Assembly: GCA_013339765.2 (NCBI GenBank)
Contig: CM023454.1
Span: 134,123,399 to 134,187,398 of the forward strand
From: Haemaphysalis longicornis
Taxonomy: Eukaryota; Arthropoda; Arachnida; Ixodida; Ixodidae
Direction of reading: 5' to 3'
DNA length: 64,000 nucleotides
A program made the position numbers and the translations under genes. Shown one piece after another: positions 24,961 through 35,099 of this stretch. Each line of letters begins with the position of its first letter. Position 1 is the stretch's first letter. The notes under the pieces were generated by a model, which ran no database searches, was not told the origin of the DNA, and was given only the letters and a program-made list of their open reading frames with translations.

Positions 24961-25976
24961 CACTAAGTAAAGGATGGTGTCGGTTCATAACAATTCTGTG
25001 TACAGCCGAGTGTAGCCAGTTCTAGCCACACTGCTTTACAATTGGAATCCACTAATTTCCACTGGTGGCTATCTTTATTTGTTTCTGATAAATTTTTGCA
25101 TTTGACATTCGCTTATACGTTTGACCTGTGGTTCTCTACCATATTAATAAAGGACCCTGGCTAAGCTTACGAAGTAAGACCACATCTCAAGTCACCACAA
25201 TGGCCCATGCTTCATTCAACCTCCAATCGCAGCCTCTTCTCATCGAACTGCATCCCTGATAAGTGATGAAGTGGTCAGAACATTTTCACTGGTAACACTG
25301 CAAACCTAATTCCTATGACTTTTGCCAATTGCGTATGGCCTATGCTTGCGATCTGGGGATGCACAATCACATTTATTTTTGGAGGTTCTGTGGATTCTCA
25401 TACTATATAAAAGCCGTTATTGTGCCAACACAACAAGTGTGCCTAGTTCTGCCAAGTATTCCAGGTGGGTCTCGTCGCTGTATTTCCCCCAAAAGGGATC
25501 GCATAAATTCCACTCGTAGATATGGGTACCTATTATCAGTACCTATTATCAATTTTCGCATTACCTTATCGCATACACTTACGACGCGTCAAAATGCGCC
25601 TAGTTCAGAAACGAAGTGCTGCTCAGCCAAACCGGTAAATCCAGATGTCGTGTAGCCACAAATGGCCGCGCCGCGTTGTACTGCTGATCACTGGCGTCTC
25701 TCCTCACTCTTCTTCCCTCAGAACTGATCGTTCAATTTCCACAAGCTATTTTGACTACCTCATTCTTTTTGCCTTTTGCATAAGGGGTATAGCATATATT
25801 TATTACGTACATGCGGCCATATTTGTAAAAGACAAGTGGATAACATACTAAGCAATGTCCGTCTTCCTGACACCACAAAGGCCAGTATTTCTTCCTACCA
25901 GTAACAGCAGCCGACTCTCATCTGTCGATTTGGCATCATAAAATTTCCACTGCTAAATGCGTACCATTTTCTTTTA

Positions 25977-26222
25977 GTTGGTTGGCAGATTGCAAGGTTT
26001 AACACTCCGAGGCAACGCAGTCGGTGAGTTGCGCCGTACTGGGGGGCTGCAGATTAATTTTGATTACTTGGGGATCATAACGTCTGCCTCAATCTCCTAC
26101 AGAGGGGTGGTTTTGCTTTTCGCCTCCCCAGCTCAGATTCAAGCGGCCGCCGCAGCTGAGAATCAAACCCGCGTCCTTGTGTTCAGCACTGCGACGCCTT
26201 AGCCACTGCGCCGCCGCGACAG
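25977..26222 (-). mobile_element. tRNA-headed SINE
   Basis: Read on the minus strand from 26222, the head has a pol III A box (GCGCAGTGGCTAAGGC, about 26198-26212) and a B box (GGGTTTGATTCTC at 26158-26170), spaced as in a tRNA. The body then has the run GAGGCGAAAAGCAAAACC, a CCCCAAGTAATCAAAATTAAT block and CCCCCAGTACGGCG. This is the structure of the abundant tRNA-derived SINEs known from hard ticks (the Ruka type was described in Rhipicephalus appendiculatus). It sits inside the tandem array: removing about 246 bases gives neighbouring anchors the normal 219-base spacing. Confidence 0.85.
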
Positions 26223-26904
26223 TTACCTATTTCTTTTCGCTTCCGTTACTGTGTCGCATACACTTACGACGTCTGGAAGTGCAACCATATAAATAGAGGA
26301 CATTATATTAAACGTGGTAATTGAAACCACTACCTCCGTTGCCACAATATTAATTCTTTAACTCTACCACCTGATGCAGCCACTTCCCGCTGTCTAGCTT
26401 CTCCCTAAGTGGATCAAAAAGTCTGCACAGACTTTATGTCTGCACAGACTGTAGCCATATACTTCCTATGGTAACCGCTTGTTCACACATCTCCGAAGTG
26501 AGACGGCAGAATTTCCACTATTACCTCTGCAAACGTAGTTGTTTTCACTTTTTGCTTTAGTGTTTTTCACGCGTTTACGACGTATTGTACCAAAATATTA
26601 TTCACAAAAGGCTTTAGCATAAGCTAACGAAGTAATGGCCACAGTGTAGCACCAATGGAAAGTGTTTCGTTTCACTGCCTGTCGTAGTGACTGCTTGTCT
26701 GTCGTCTTTCCCCACAAGAAATCATGTAATTTCCACTGGTGCCTTTGCGTATGTGTTTCTCACAAATTTTTGCATTTGTGGATCGCATATACTTAAGACG
26801 TGTGGAACTGGACTCTTATTCCTGGTGAACTTGTGACTAAGCCTACTCAGTACAACCCCTTGTTGTTTTTCACAATAACTACCAATGAAAGCCACTGAGC
26901 TGGC

Positions 26905-27693
26905 TATCCATGAATCTGAAAATAGGAGCCACGGTGTCGGTCATGGCTGAGAAAGTCTTCAAGCGCACGTTCCATGGCGTATTCGTGGAGTCTTCGGGCA
27001 TCACGCTGCGCAGCTACTCCAGACTGCTCGCCCAGGTCTACGGTCAAGCCAAGGTCAGCGTTCGCCTTTGCGACAGCAGGGCAACCCTGCCCCCGTACTT
27101 AACCAAGGGGTCGCCACCGACGCTGCTGGACTGGAACTGGATCCAGGCAATGGGCGTGCAGTTGCTGGAGTACCAGGAAGCAGTACATGGGGTGTAAGAC
27201 GTCCTAGGCCTCCTGACCTAGTTGAAAGCCATTTTCCAGACAGGGGTGGGCACATTCACTGGCACGGCAGCGAGGATCCAGGTCCAGGATGGCGCCCGGC
27301 CACGGTGTTTACGGCCTTGCCCGCTGCCGTTCAACCTCAAGCATTGGATCACCCAGGAGGTGCAGCGGTTGTCGCGAGACGACATACTGGTGGATGTCAA
27401 GCCATCGGGGTGGGCGGCTCAACCAATACAGCAGCGTCAGGCTCGGCGGGGACTTCAAGATCATCAACTTGAAGGGCTCATCAACTTTCTGCATGAGTTT
27501 TCGGCAGAACCTGTCGCAGCATCAACAGCCGCGTCATCTTCTGCTTCGACATGGACAGCTGTGAGCATGCAAGAAAGAGCAGGACGTGGCGTTCCAGTGC
27601 AGCAAGGAGGCCATTCGTAAGGCTCGATGCTCGTTCACCTCGATTCGGCTAAACCCGTCGTACTGACGGTAGATGCGTCGCCCTACTGCTATT
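26905..27693 (+). pseudogene. Gypsy protease and RT remnants (left part)
   Basis: The open frame 26910-27197 begins in the protease: its NLKIGATVSVMAEKVF corresponds to the 'DTGAxVSVM' active-site region, with the Asp-Thr-Gly lost. It ends near YLTKGSPPTLLDWNW where the family has an LGRDW-like motif. The next piece (27222-27320) reads GTFTGTAARIQVQDGARPR, then a shifted frame has VQRLSRDDILVDVKPS of the RT fingers. At about 27565-27690 KEQDVAF and SIRLN/DSAKPVVLTVDASPY belong to the RT thumb/RNase H junction. No YxDD box is present. Confidence 0.8.
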
Positions 27694-29959
27694 CAACAAT
27701 GAACTGTATTCACATTATCAATCGGGTGATAGAGAAGTGCGCGGAGTATACTGAACCCATATATTTATGGCCTTCATAGATAATATCAAAGCATTTAACT
27801 CAACAGAAACCTCACCAGTCATTAATGCAACACGGAACCTGGGTGTAGAGAGCATTGTGTAAGAAAACCAGAGGATATTTGCTGTGCGTCCACAGCTACC
27901 ATCATCCTACACAAGGAAAGGAGTGAAATACCTATAAAAGAAGGGCGTCAGGCAAGGAGACACTGTCTTTCGGGTATTATTCACGGCATGTTTATTTGAA
28001 GTATCCCGAAAATTGGATTGGGAACATGTGGAAGTAAGGGTTAATAGAGAATACCTCAGTAACCTCACATTTGCTGATGACGTTCTCTTGATAAGTAAGT
28101 CCGGGACGAATTGCAAAGCAGGCTTATCGCACTGGACAGTTACAGTACAACCGTGGCCTGAAAATATTTTGCAGGAAACTAAAGTAATAAATAATAACCT
28201 CGGGACAGGACAGCGATTTGAGATACGTTGCGAGGTCGTGGAAGCGGTGAACGAATATATCTACCTCGGCACAGTTGCGACCAAGAAAACCAACCATGAG
28301 GTAGAGATAATTCGGAGAATAACAATGGCGTGTACTGCATTCGGCAGTTATTCTCAGATATAGAATGGCAGCCTACCATTGTCCCTCAAGAAGAAAGTGT
28401 GTGAAAGCTGCATCTTACAGGTACTCACCTAACGGGCAGAAACTTGGAGGCTACTAAGAGTATTCAACAGAAATTGGGGACGACTAACCGCGCAATGCAA
28501 CAGAAGATGATTGGTGTACCGTGAATGACATGAAGAGAGGGACGGGGTAAAAGCGTAGTAGTAGAAAACGTTTATTATAAAGTCAGGCTATCTAGCTCTC
28601 AGAGGGTGGTGCCCTTAGTCCAGGGCCCCATTTGCTGCTGCGATCCGTCTTGCCCCGTCGATCAGTCCGCGCTGGTCGTCCAAGGCTGAGCTGGAAAGAG
28701 CGGCTTCCCATCCGGACGGTGAGGGGCTGGGTATAGGCAATTGGGTTGAGGGTTTGGGGCATTCCCATGTGCAATGATACAGGTTCCGGTGTCCTCCACA
28801 GGATGGGCATCTGTCTGGGTACATGGTAGGGTAGAATGTGGGCCGGGGCGAGAGGCTAGGAAACTTGTTAGTTTGTAGCTGGCGCCATGCAGCGGCTTCC
28901 TCACGGGTGAGTTGCGCGTGTTGCGGAGGAAGTGTCGTACGGGAGAGTCTGTAGTGTTGTAGTATATGTGTGTATGTGAGTGGGGTACTTTCTGTCTTTT
29001 CTGGTTTGGGTTGGTCTTCCACTGGCGCCCGGAGAGTGAGGCCTCTGGCTACCGCATGAACGCGTTCATTGCCAGTGAAACACACTTGCCCAGGTGTACT
29101 GATTAGACGGACTGGTGGAACCAGTCGGTTTCGCTGCAGGATGTGGTAGGCGGTCAGGGTGATACGTCCTTGCGCATAATTTCGGCGAGCCTCTTGTGAG
29201 TGGGATATAATATTTATTGGGTTCCCTGAAGGGCGAGTGCCTATAGCGAGTGCTATTCCACACTCTTCCGCTTCAGTGCTGTTCCTGGAACGTATGGTGG
29301 CTGAATGTTACCGTCTCACCCCTCCAGTCGGCTACCGCTGCCACCTTGGCATTTATTGCTGGATAGTCAGCTGCATCCGTATAGAGGGTGTCGGGGTTAG
29401 TGCCGTATATGCGATGCAAGGCGCGGGAAGCCTGCCGGCATGATTTTCCGGATGCATATTTCTGGGTATGGGTGATACTGTTTTTCTTACTCTAACTTCG
29501 GGGGGTATTGGTTTGAGTTCGCGAGGGGCAAGTTCAGACGTCGAGTAGCCTAGTTGTCGGAGGATGTGTCTCCCTGTTGGGGTGAGTTTCAATCTTTCTA
29601 ATTGAGTGATTTTTTGTGCTTTGATTAATTCCATTGTGGTATTATGTAGGCCCAATCGTAATAACAGGTTCGTTACTAACGCGCGTTGAGGGCATATTAG
29701 TAGAAATAAGGAACAAGAAATGGACGTCCGTAGGGCATGTAATGCGAAGGCAAGATAACCGTTGGTCACTAAGGGTGACAGAGTGGCTCTTAAGAGAAGG
29801 AAAGCGTGGCAGGGGGCGGCAAAAAGTTAAATGGGCAGATGAGATCAAGAAGTTTTCTAAAACAAAGTGGTCGCAGTTAGCGCAGAACCAGGGTAGTTGG
29901 AGATCAATGCGAGAGGCCTTTGCCCTGCAGTTGGCGTAGATAGAGGTGTGATGATGATG
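27694..29959 (+). mobile_element. RTE-type LINE inserted in the gypsy element, itself interrupted
   Basis: The segments 27694-28556 and 29680-29959 align in order with the RTE copy at 41949-43252, for example TATTCAACAATG, ATCAATCGGGTGATAGA and GTTAATA..CCTCAGTAACCTCA. The copy starts at the same place in the RT as the shared sequence TTATTCAACAATG of the other copy (42124), so it is 5' truncated. The RT box reads FADDV at about 28071-28085 (FADN in the other copy). The C-terminal KKWTSVGHVMRRQDNRWSL lies at about 29715-29770. The 3' end is a short GATGATGATG run (to 29959), typical of RTE tails. The frame is broken throughout. Confidence 0.88.
28557..29679 (-). pseudogene. I-like LINE 3' part (RNase H and zinc finger) inserted in the RTE
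   Basis: On the minus strand: SRNLLLRLGLHNTT..ELI..AQKITQLERLKLTPTGRHILRQLG region (29680-29530), then an RNase H domain with YTDAADYPAINAKVAAVAD (near 29380-29320) and a shifted continuation. The last frame (29085-28615) ends in a Cys/His motif, CPSCGGHRNLYHCTWEC, followed by the conserved tail LSSSALDDQRGLIDGARR. The 3' end lies near 28557-28580 with a TTTATTATAAAG stretch (plus view). The RT domain is missing, as expected for a 5'-truncated insertion. The RTE sequence resumes directly at both sides. Confidence 0.88.
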
Positions 29960-31260
29960 CTGGCGGGGTGGGAGCCGTCCTGGCCCACCGGGAGAGGAAT
30001 GGCCAGGAACAACCTGTGTTGCAAGAACACCCTGCAGAGCAACGGTACAGTCGGCCAGACAAGAAAGGTACCTCGGCCTCATGCCCGGGTCGACCGGTTC
30101 CACCAGTACCTGTGGGGCTTAAGGTTTGAGACGGCTAATAACCACAAGCCTTTGCTGGGACTGCTGGGGCATGACAGGACGGTTTTCGGGAAGCCATTAC
30201 CTCGACTTGTGCACTGCGTCTTGAGGCTTGCGGCCTGCAACTACCATATGGTCTACCGCCCAGGAGGTGACCTGGCTCCTGCTCAGGCCCTCAGCCGACT
30301 GCCATGCAGGAGTGTCCTCCTGCTGATCCTGAACCCCGCCCCCCGAAGATTTCAGGCTGGAGCACGCTTACCCGGTGGTGCTCTCCAGATAGGCGCTGTC
30401 GCAGGAGACTAGCCGGGACCCACTGCTGTCACAGGTGGTCAATGCGGTGTCCCTCGGGGAGCTGTTGGCGGAGCGGAAATAGAAGCACAACGCCGCTAAT
30501 AGAACCACAACGGGCTACCTGCTGTGGTATTTCAGGGTGGCTATTGAACTGAGCCTATGGTCCAGGTTCCTGCAGGTGCTGCAAGCGGGTCATCCAGGCG
30601 TGAAGAGGACCAAAGATGGTGGCCCGGTGCAACGTTTGGAGGCATGGCCTTGACCAGGACATAGCTTGCATAGTGCACAGCTGCCTAATTCTGCCAGAAG
30701 AACCAGCGAGCCTCGCGTCATGTGGAGATCAGCCCCTGCTCGTCCCTGCAGAAACGGTGGTCCCGCTTGCACGTGGATTTCGGTGGCCCCTTCAAGAGCC
30801 ACTACTTCCTGGTTGTGGTGGACGCCTTCTCAAGGTAGGTGGAGGTCCTACTAGTCACCACTCCACTGGCAGGAGGAACAATTGTGGTGCTGTGGCAAGT
30901 CTTCGCAGCCCAGGGGTTCGCCAGACGTCATTGTGTCCGGCAATGAACCCGCTTTGGCCCCGCGTGGAGTACCTGGTCTGGCTGACGACGGACGGAATGC
31001 GCCGGATGATGGATCGGCCGTACCACCCTGATTCAAATGGTGCTGCCGAGCGGGTGGTACAAACTGCGAAGGAGAAGCTCAAGAAGAAGCCGGGATTTCC
31101 CGGACTAATGTTCCCCGGTTACTGTCCCAGTAGCGGAGCACACCCCACATGACGTCACGGTCCGTTCTCCCTGCGAGCGCATGTTGGGCCAAATGGTAAA
31201 GGCACCTATGGACTTGGTGCATCGAGACCTCCGGCCCACAGAGCTCCTGAAGCAGCTAGA
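29960..31260 (+). pseudogene. Gypsy RNase H and integrase (right part)
   Basis: From 29960 the reading GAVLAH..ERNGQEQPV continues the RNase H interrupted at 27693. Then come RFHQYLWGLRFETANNHKPL and YHMVYRPGGDLAPAQALSRLP (about 30095-30300), the usual RNase H end. Integrase is readable in three shifted pieces: a decayed zinc-binding part (30560-30720), HVDF/GGPFKSHYFLVVVDAFSR (about 30770-30840), and PYHPDSNGAAERVVQTAKEK (31018-31080) of the catalytic core. A C-terminal piece PCERMLGQ follows near 31170. At least five frameshifts or stops are needed to read this. Confidence 0.85.
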
Positions 31261-31717
31261 GCAGAAGCTGGCTCCTGAACGGTATTGCCATCCCGGGCAT
31301 TTGCCGTAGTCAGGGGCTCCGATCTTTGTCAGAAACTTCCGGCGTGGGCCAACCTTGTCCGCCGGGCATGTTCTCTCTCCAGCCAGTACGTAGTTACTGC
31401 TTGTCTGCATGTCGGACGGGACAACATGGCACCGGCACGCTGCCCATGCGAGGCCTCGCCTGGCAACCTGAGCTGCCCCTTCAGGAACCCAGCCCCCAGG
31501 GGAGCCAACAATTATACCGCCGCTGCCAGCGAAGCACCAGGGGCTGGTGTACGCACGTCACAGTGGCGCCACTCGCAAGTCCGGTTCCACCTGGAAGGCT
31601 GACCACTGGATTCCGTTAGGGTGGCGTGAGAGTTGCACAGGCAGCACCCGGCACTGCTACACTTACCTCGACACCTGTACTCATGCGGAGTTTGAGACTG
31701 TGAAGACCGCCGGACTG

Positions 31718-31950
31718 TTACTCGTTATGGGTAACCGACCTAATTTTGTGCTTGGGTAGACAAACAACGTGGGTGTATATAAGAGGTGTGACAAGTATGT
31801 GGCGCTCGCCGACACTATGCTTCGTTGGCTGCAGCGTTTGGTTGCCCCGTCGGTGGACAACATTATACAGGGATGGCCAATAAACACGGACGAGCACAGC
31901 AGCTCGCGGTCAGTCACAGTCACCACATGCAGGTTGCGGCTTGTCACTCG
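31718..31950 (+). repeat. Possible 3' LTR of the nested gypsy element
   Basis: The sequence starts TGTTACTCG at 31718, has a TATA box TATATAAG at about 31777-31784, and a polyadenylation signal AATAAA at 31879-31884, about 100 bases apart as in LTR promoters. It lies about 450 bases after the integrase end. There is no second copy in the window to compare with, because the element's 5' end is missing, so the right end is only a guess. Confidence 0.4.
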
Positions 31951-32910
31951 GCTGCAGTGTACCGGGACCCTCCCTCTTTCAAGACTGCAGGGCATATCGT
32001 GACAACAAAGTAATGGTGAAGTCAAGAAAGGGCTGTATATAAAATAGCACACATGCCGAAAATATAGCTGGGCGGTTGAGTTACTTGACAGTTATGAACT
32101 TTTCGCCGAAAAGATCAAGAGTTTTTATAGATGAAATATTTTTTGTAGCTGGCCTGTTGTAACTCCTTGCTAGGGCGCATTTTTAAAATATGCCAGGCCT
32201 TTGTAAAAGTAGCGAACATTCACAATAGCTATTTCACAGCAGCATAATACGCATAAAGCAGTACTTCCTTGGGTTCAACAAAGCCCATTGTCGACAGCCC
32301 GATATTGAGTAATTTGCATAGTACAATCCTTTGAAGAATTACGCTAAAGTACGTTGGCCCTTCATCCCGCTCGCCCTCCCTTTCCGATCAGATTCGTATG
32401 GCAGAGTTTTGTATCTCCGAATTCATTTTCGAATCACCACTTCCTACAAACTGTATTTAAAAAACTTACCATTACAGCAATCTGAAAAAGAACAAGCAAA
32501 AAAGTTACCGGTTTTCGCAATGTTTGCCTGGGAATCAGTTCTACTAGTTAGAAAAAAATTCAAAAGTTTTCTTGCATACAGTCATATAGTCGATGTTGAA
32601 AAATTTCATATCTATCCGAATTCATGTGTTGAATTTGAAAATAGAGCGGGACACTCTGATCAGAAAAATGCGTACTATAATGAATGACGTCACCAAAGTC
32701 TCACCCGGAAAGTGTGCCCTAAAGGAGGACGAGGAATACCTGTAATATAAGACGGGGCAATCCTTGATTATCCAAAGTTTACGGGCGGAGAGTCGCAATT
32801 GTCGTGGCAACAGCTCTACGCTGTAAATTTTGTTTCTGACATACTACTGGCCTTTGTCTCAGGTTTACAGAAAGAGTGGTGAACATATCAAGAGCAGTCA
32901 TCGTGTATGT
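31951..32910. other. Unassigned AT-rich DNA
   Basis: No gene recognised between the two gypsy elements. The open frame at 32331-32687 (118 codons) has no family motif. Confidence 0.4.
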
Positions 32911-33157
32911 TGTAAGCGCAAATCACTAACCATACGGGCGGAGCTTCCTTCATGATTTTCCCTCCATTTTTCTGCCTGCAGAACATCGTATTCGTCTTCT
33001 TACCTCACCCGTTCATCATAAGCACATCATCGTTTGGACGCGCAACGTTTGATTACCATAATCGTGGTTCGAGGTCCCTTCTGTGGTTCGTGCTGCTACA
33101 TGCCTAATAAAGGGCCCTCTCGTCTTAAACCGCGCCATCTCACCGGAGACTCTGTAA
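32911..33157 (+). repeat. 5' LTR
   Basis: Begins TGTAAGCGCAAATCAC. It aligns along its length with 37870-38116 through shared blocks such as GAGCTTCCTTCAT, TTTTCCCT, TCGTCTTCTTA, CACATCATCGTTTG and TTTGATTA. It ends CTCTGTAA, followed at once by TGGTAGAGCTG, which could be the primer-binding site. A decayed polyadenylation signal (CCTAATAAAGGG) is near 33110. Confidence 0.82.
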
Positions 33158-34290
33158 TGGTAGAGCTGCAATTCGACCCCGCGACGTCGTCCACAACCTT
33201 TTCTTTGGAGCTGCGGTCGGGTCGGCAAACAACTCCGACAGATTCCGACATGTAGGATGAGAGAATGAACCCTGCTGATGGGACAATTCTCTCAAACGTT
33301 TCACCGTCGGCTGGTCCCTACATGAACTAGCAAATGCAGGGTTTTTAAACAACGAAGAGAGACTCACTAGGTCGTCTGAATTTACTGTCGAAATACGCAA
33401 CATTTTTGGGATGTGGGCAACGCGCTCAGAGGCCACCAAAATAAGCTGGATGTACGCGTTGAACATTCCGGCCAAACGTACACATCATACATTTCAGATG
33501 CGTCACATCGTCAAGGGTATTGCTAACTTGGCTTTTCATGCCCTCAACCTGGAATTCTACTACTGTAATGACCTCATATCGACTTGCCAGCGTCTAGACA
33601 CCCTTTAGGCTCCGCGCTTGCAATGTGCTATGTGGGAATCGCCTGAAACTACGGAGATCGACGTGCGCTCCACAATCCGCTCCATGATAAAGGAAAAGCT
33701 TCGAAATCAGCCGGAGGGGACCTTTTCCACAGTCAAAACGAAAGTTTTATTCCCGGCTTGCGAGGCAAGGTTAAGAAAGAGCTTGCTTGAATAACGTGTA
33801 ATTCCCCACCAAAAGCATGTATTCTGGTAACTTTGCCCACGGCTCAGTATCCTATGCACCACCCTGTCCCACACACTTTCGCCCCGGTTTCATATTCGTA
33901 GCCTCCTCGTCCCGCTCCAGCGTTCACGGCTCCCATGTCAAGAACGACTGCTCTGAGTCCCTATTACTCACCTTGGCGCCCGTCGTGGCCCATTCATTTC
34001 TATTGAAGCGTCCACGGTCATATCTCTGTTCTGCCGGGGACGTCCGCAAGACGAAAGGCGAGCTTACGCCACAAACCGACGCTGGGACACCAGTCCGCCC
34101 AACGACTTCAGTCACCAGCCTTTCTACCAGCATGTCCAACCTTATGCTTCTTCTCGTCGGCTCTCCCCCTCCTGGACATCCGCGGTTTTCTGCACAACTC
34201 CCGTCACCTGAGACGTCGTTCGCCGTCACCTTTCCGGCGCACCTTCTCTCCTCTACACACCTCTACTCAAGCCTTCAACCGCAACCGTGA
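33158..34290 (+). pseudogene. Gag remnant
   Basis: Only scattered Gag features survive. Near 33640-33720 a shifted frame has WESPETTEIDVRSTIRSM, like the region before the zinc knuckle in tick gypsy Gag proteins. Around 34020-34130 a Cys-poor copy of the knuckle region is followed by RRWDTSPPNDFSHQPF, a spacer of the same family. No intact CCHC box is visible, and the capsid part is not readable. The open frame 33817-34290 is mostly out of register. Confidence 0.55.
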
Positions 34291-34329
34291 AAACTAAAAG
34301 TATCAGTTTGTGGAAGTAAAACTCGGTCA

Positions 34330-34660
34330 TTGGAAGAAGTCAACACGTCCTTTTTTGCGCCCATCGAATGCATTATTCTTTGTGTGGAGGGCATTTGTGT
34401 ACAAGGTCTAGTAGACAACGGTGCGAGCGTTATTAATTCTGACTTGTGCTCTCTGTTCTGTAAGGCCACAACACATTAGCGTGGTGCGGGTATGCCCTGT
34501 GCAAACAGTGTCCCGATAATATTAATCGGATATTGCACAGCACCCATGTTCATCGAAGGCGTCCGCCATCTTAGGAAGGGTGCTGTGTTATCACCCGGTT
34601 CGTTTCAAATAATTATTAGATGGGACATTTTAATTTCTTCTTCTGCTGTTTCTTTGTTGG
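34330..34660 (+). pseudogene. Aspartic protease remnant
   Basis: Reads GICVQGLVDNGASVINSDLC at about 34390-34448, where the family has a VDTGA active site. Here the triad is DNG, so the catalytic Thr is lost. Further on, VLCYHPVRFK/ILDGTF-like pieces correspond to the second half ('FYVLPSCSHDIILGWDFL' region) in broken frames up to about 34640. Confidence 0.65.
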
Positions 34661-35099
34661 CGGCCTTCTATTCACATCACTGACACCGACACTGCCAAGA
34701 TGCGGAAACGGCTGAGTAACGGTTAGTGACAGCAGCTCATTTGGTTCTTCCGCCTGGCCAAGACTGTTATTTCCGCTACGTCAAGTGACATTAATGACGG
34801 AGACATGTTCATTGTGCCTACAGAAAATTTGCATCTTAATGGGCAGGAATGCCTGCTTGCATTCTTCTTTGCTCCGCTCTGCTGCCCGTACGAAATACTA
34901 TCATAAAACCGGCCCTACTTTGCAGCGAGCCACAATCGTTTCGGTTCCCGCGAAAATTTTTTTGATGTCCTCTGTATTATCGCTGTTTCTTCTATTGTAC
35001 CTACCTACCAATTCGAAACTTCAGCGTCGGCCTTGCCTACAGGAATCACCGTACAACCTACCCAGGTCACCGCGAAGCTGTACAAGGTCTCCTAGATGA

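Larger units (their letters stand above)
22765..26895. repeat. Degenerate tandem array, unit about 216 bp
   Basis: A unit recurs with the order: anchor like CTAAGCCTACTAAGTAA, then TTGTCACCACAATGG, TCTCATC, AAGGAATCATGTAATTTCC, TTATCAATTTTTGCATTA, and CGCATATACTTACGACGTGTGG. Anchors lie near 22787, 22981, 23197, 23410, 23687, 23903, 25161, about 25400, about 25621, 25840, 26305, 26621 and 26837. Most spacings are 213-219 bases, or multiples once the inserted LINE and SINE are subtracted. Units are heavily diverged, so this is an old satellite-like array of about 13 units. No continuous frame runs through it. Confidence 0.8.
26900..31950 (+). mobile_element. Ty3/gypsy element carrying nested insertions, 5' end missing
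   Basis: Plus-strand gypsy pol, starting inside the protease and ending near a possible 3' LTR. The part before the insertion (26905-27693) holds protease and RT fingers, then jumps to the RNase H start (DSAKPVVLTVDASPYC at about 27640-27693). The same reading resumes at 29960 with GAVLAH and continues through RNase H and integrase. Between lies an RTE element that is itself split by an I-like LINE. The catalytic RT palm is missing, probably by an internal deletion near 27480-27560. Many frameshifts make it non-functional. Confidence 0.85.

Noticed and set aside
22765..26895. CRISPR array
   Set aside because: Units are about 216 bases, diverged along their whole length, with no constant repeat/variable spacer pattern, in a eukaryotic context.
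27218..27620. Opposite-strand frames over the gypsy RT relic
   Set aside because: Shadows of the plus-strand pol sequence without motifs of their own.
33817..34290. 157-codon open frame, Ser/Pro/His-rich
   Set aside because: Lies in the gag/protease spacer of the gypsy element and is out of register with the recognisable pieces.
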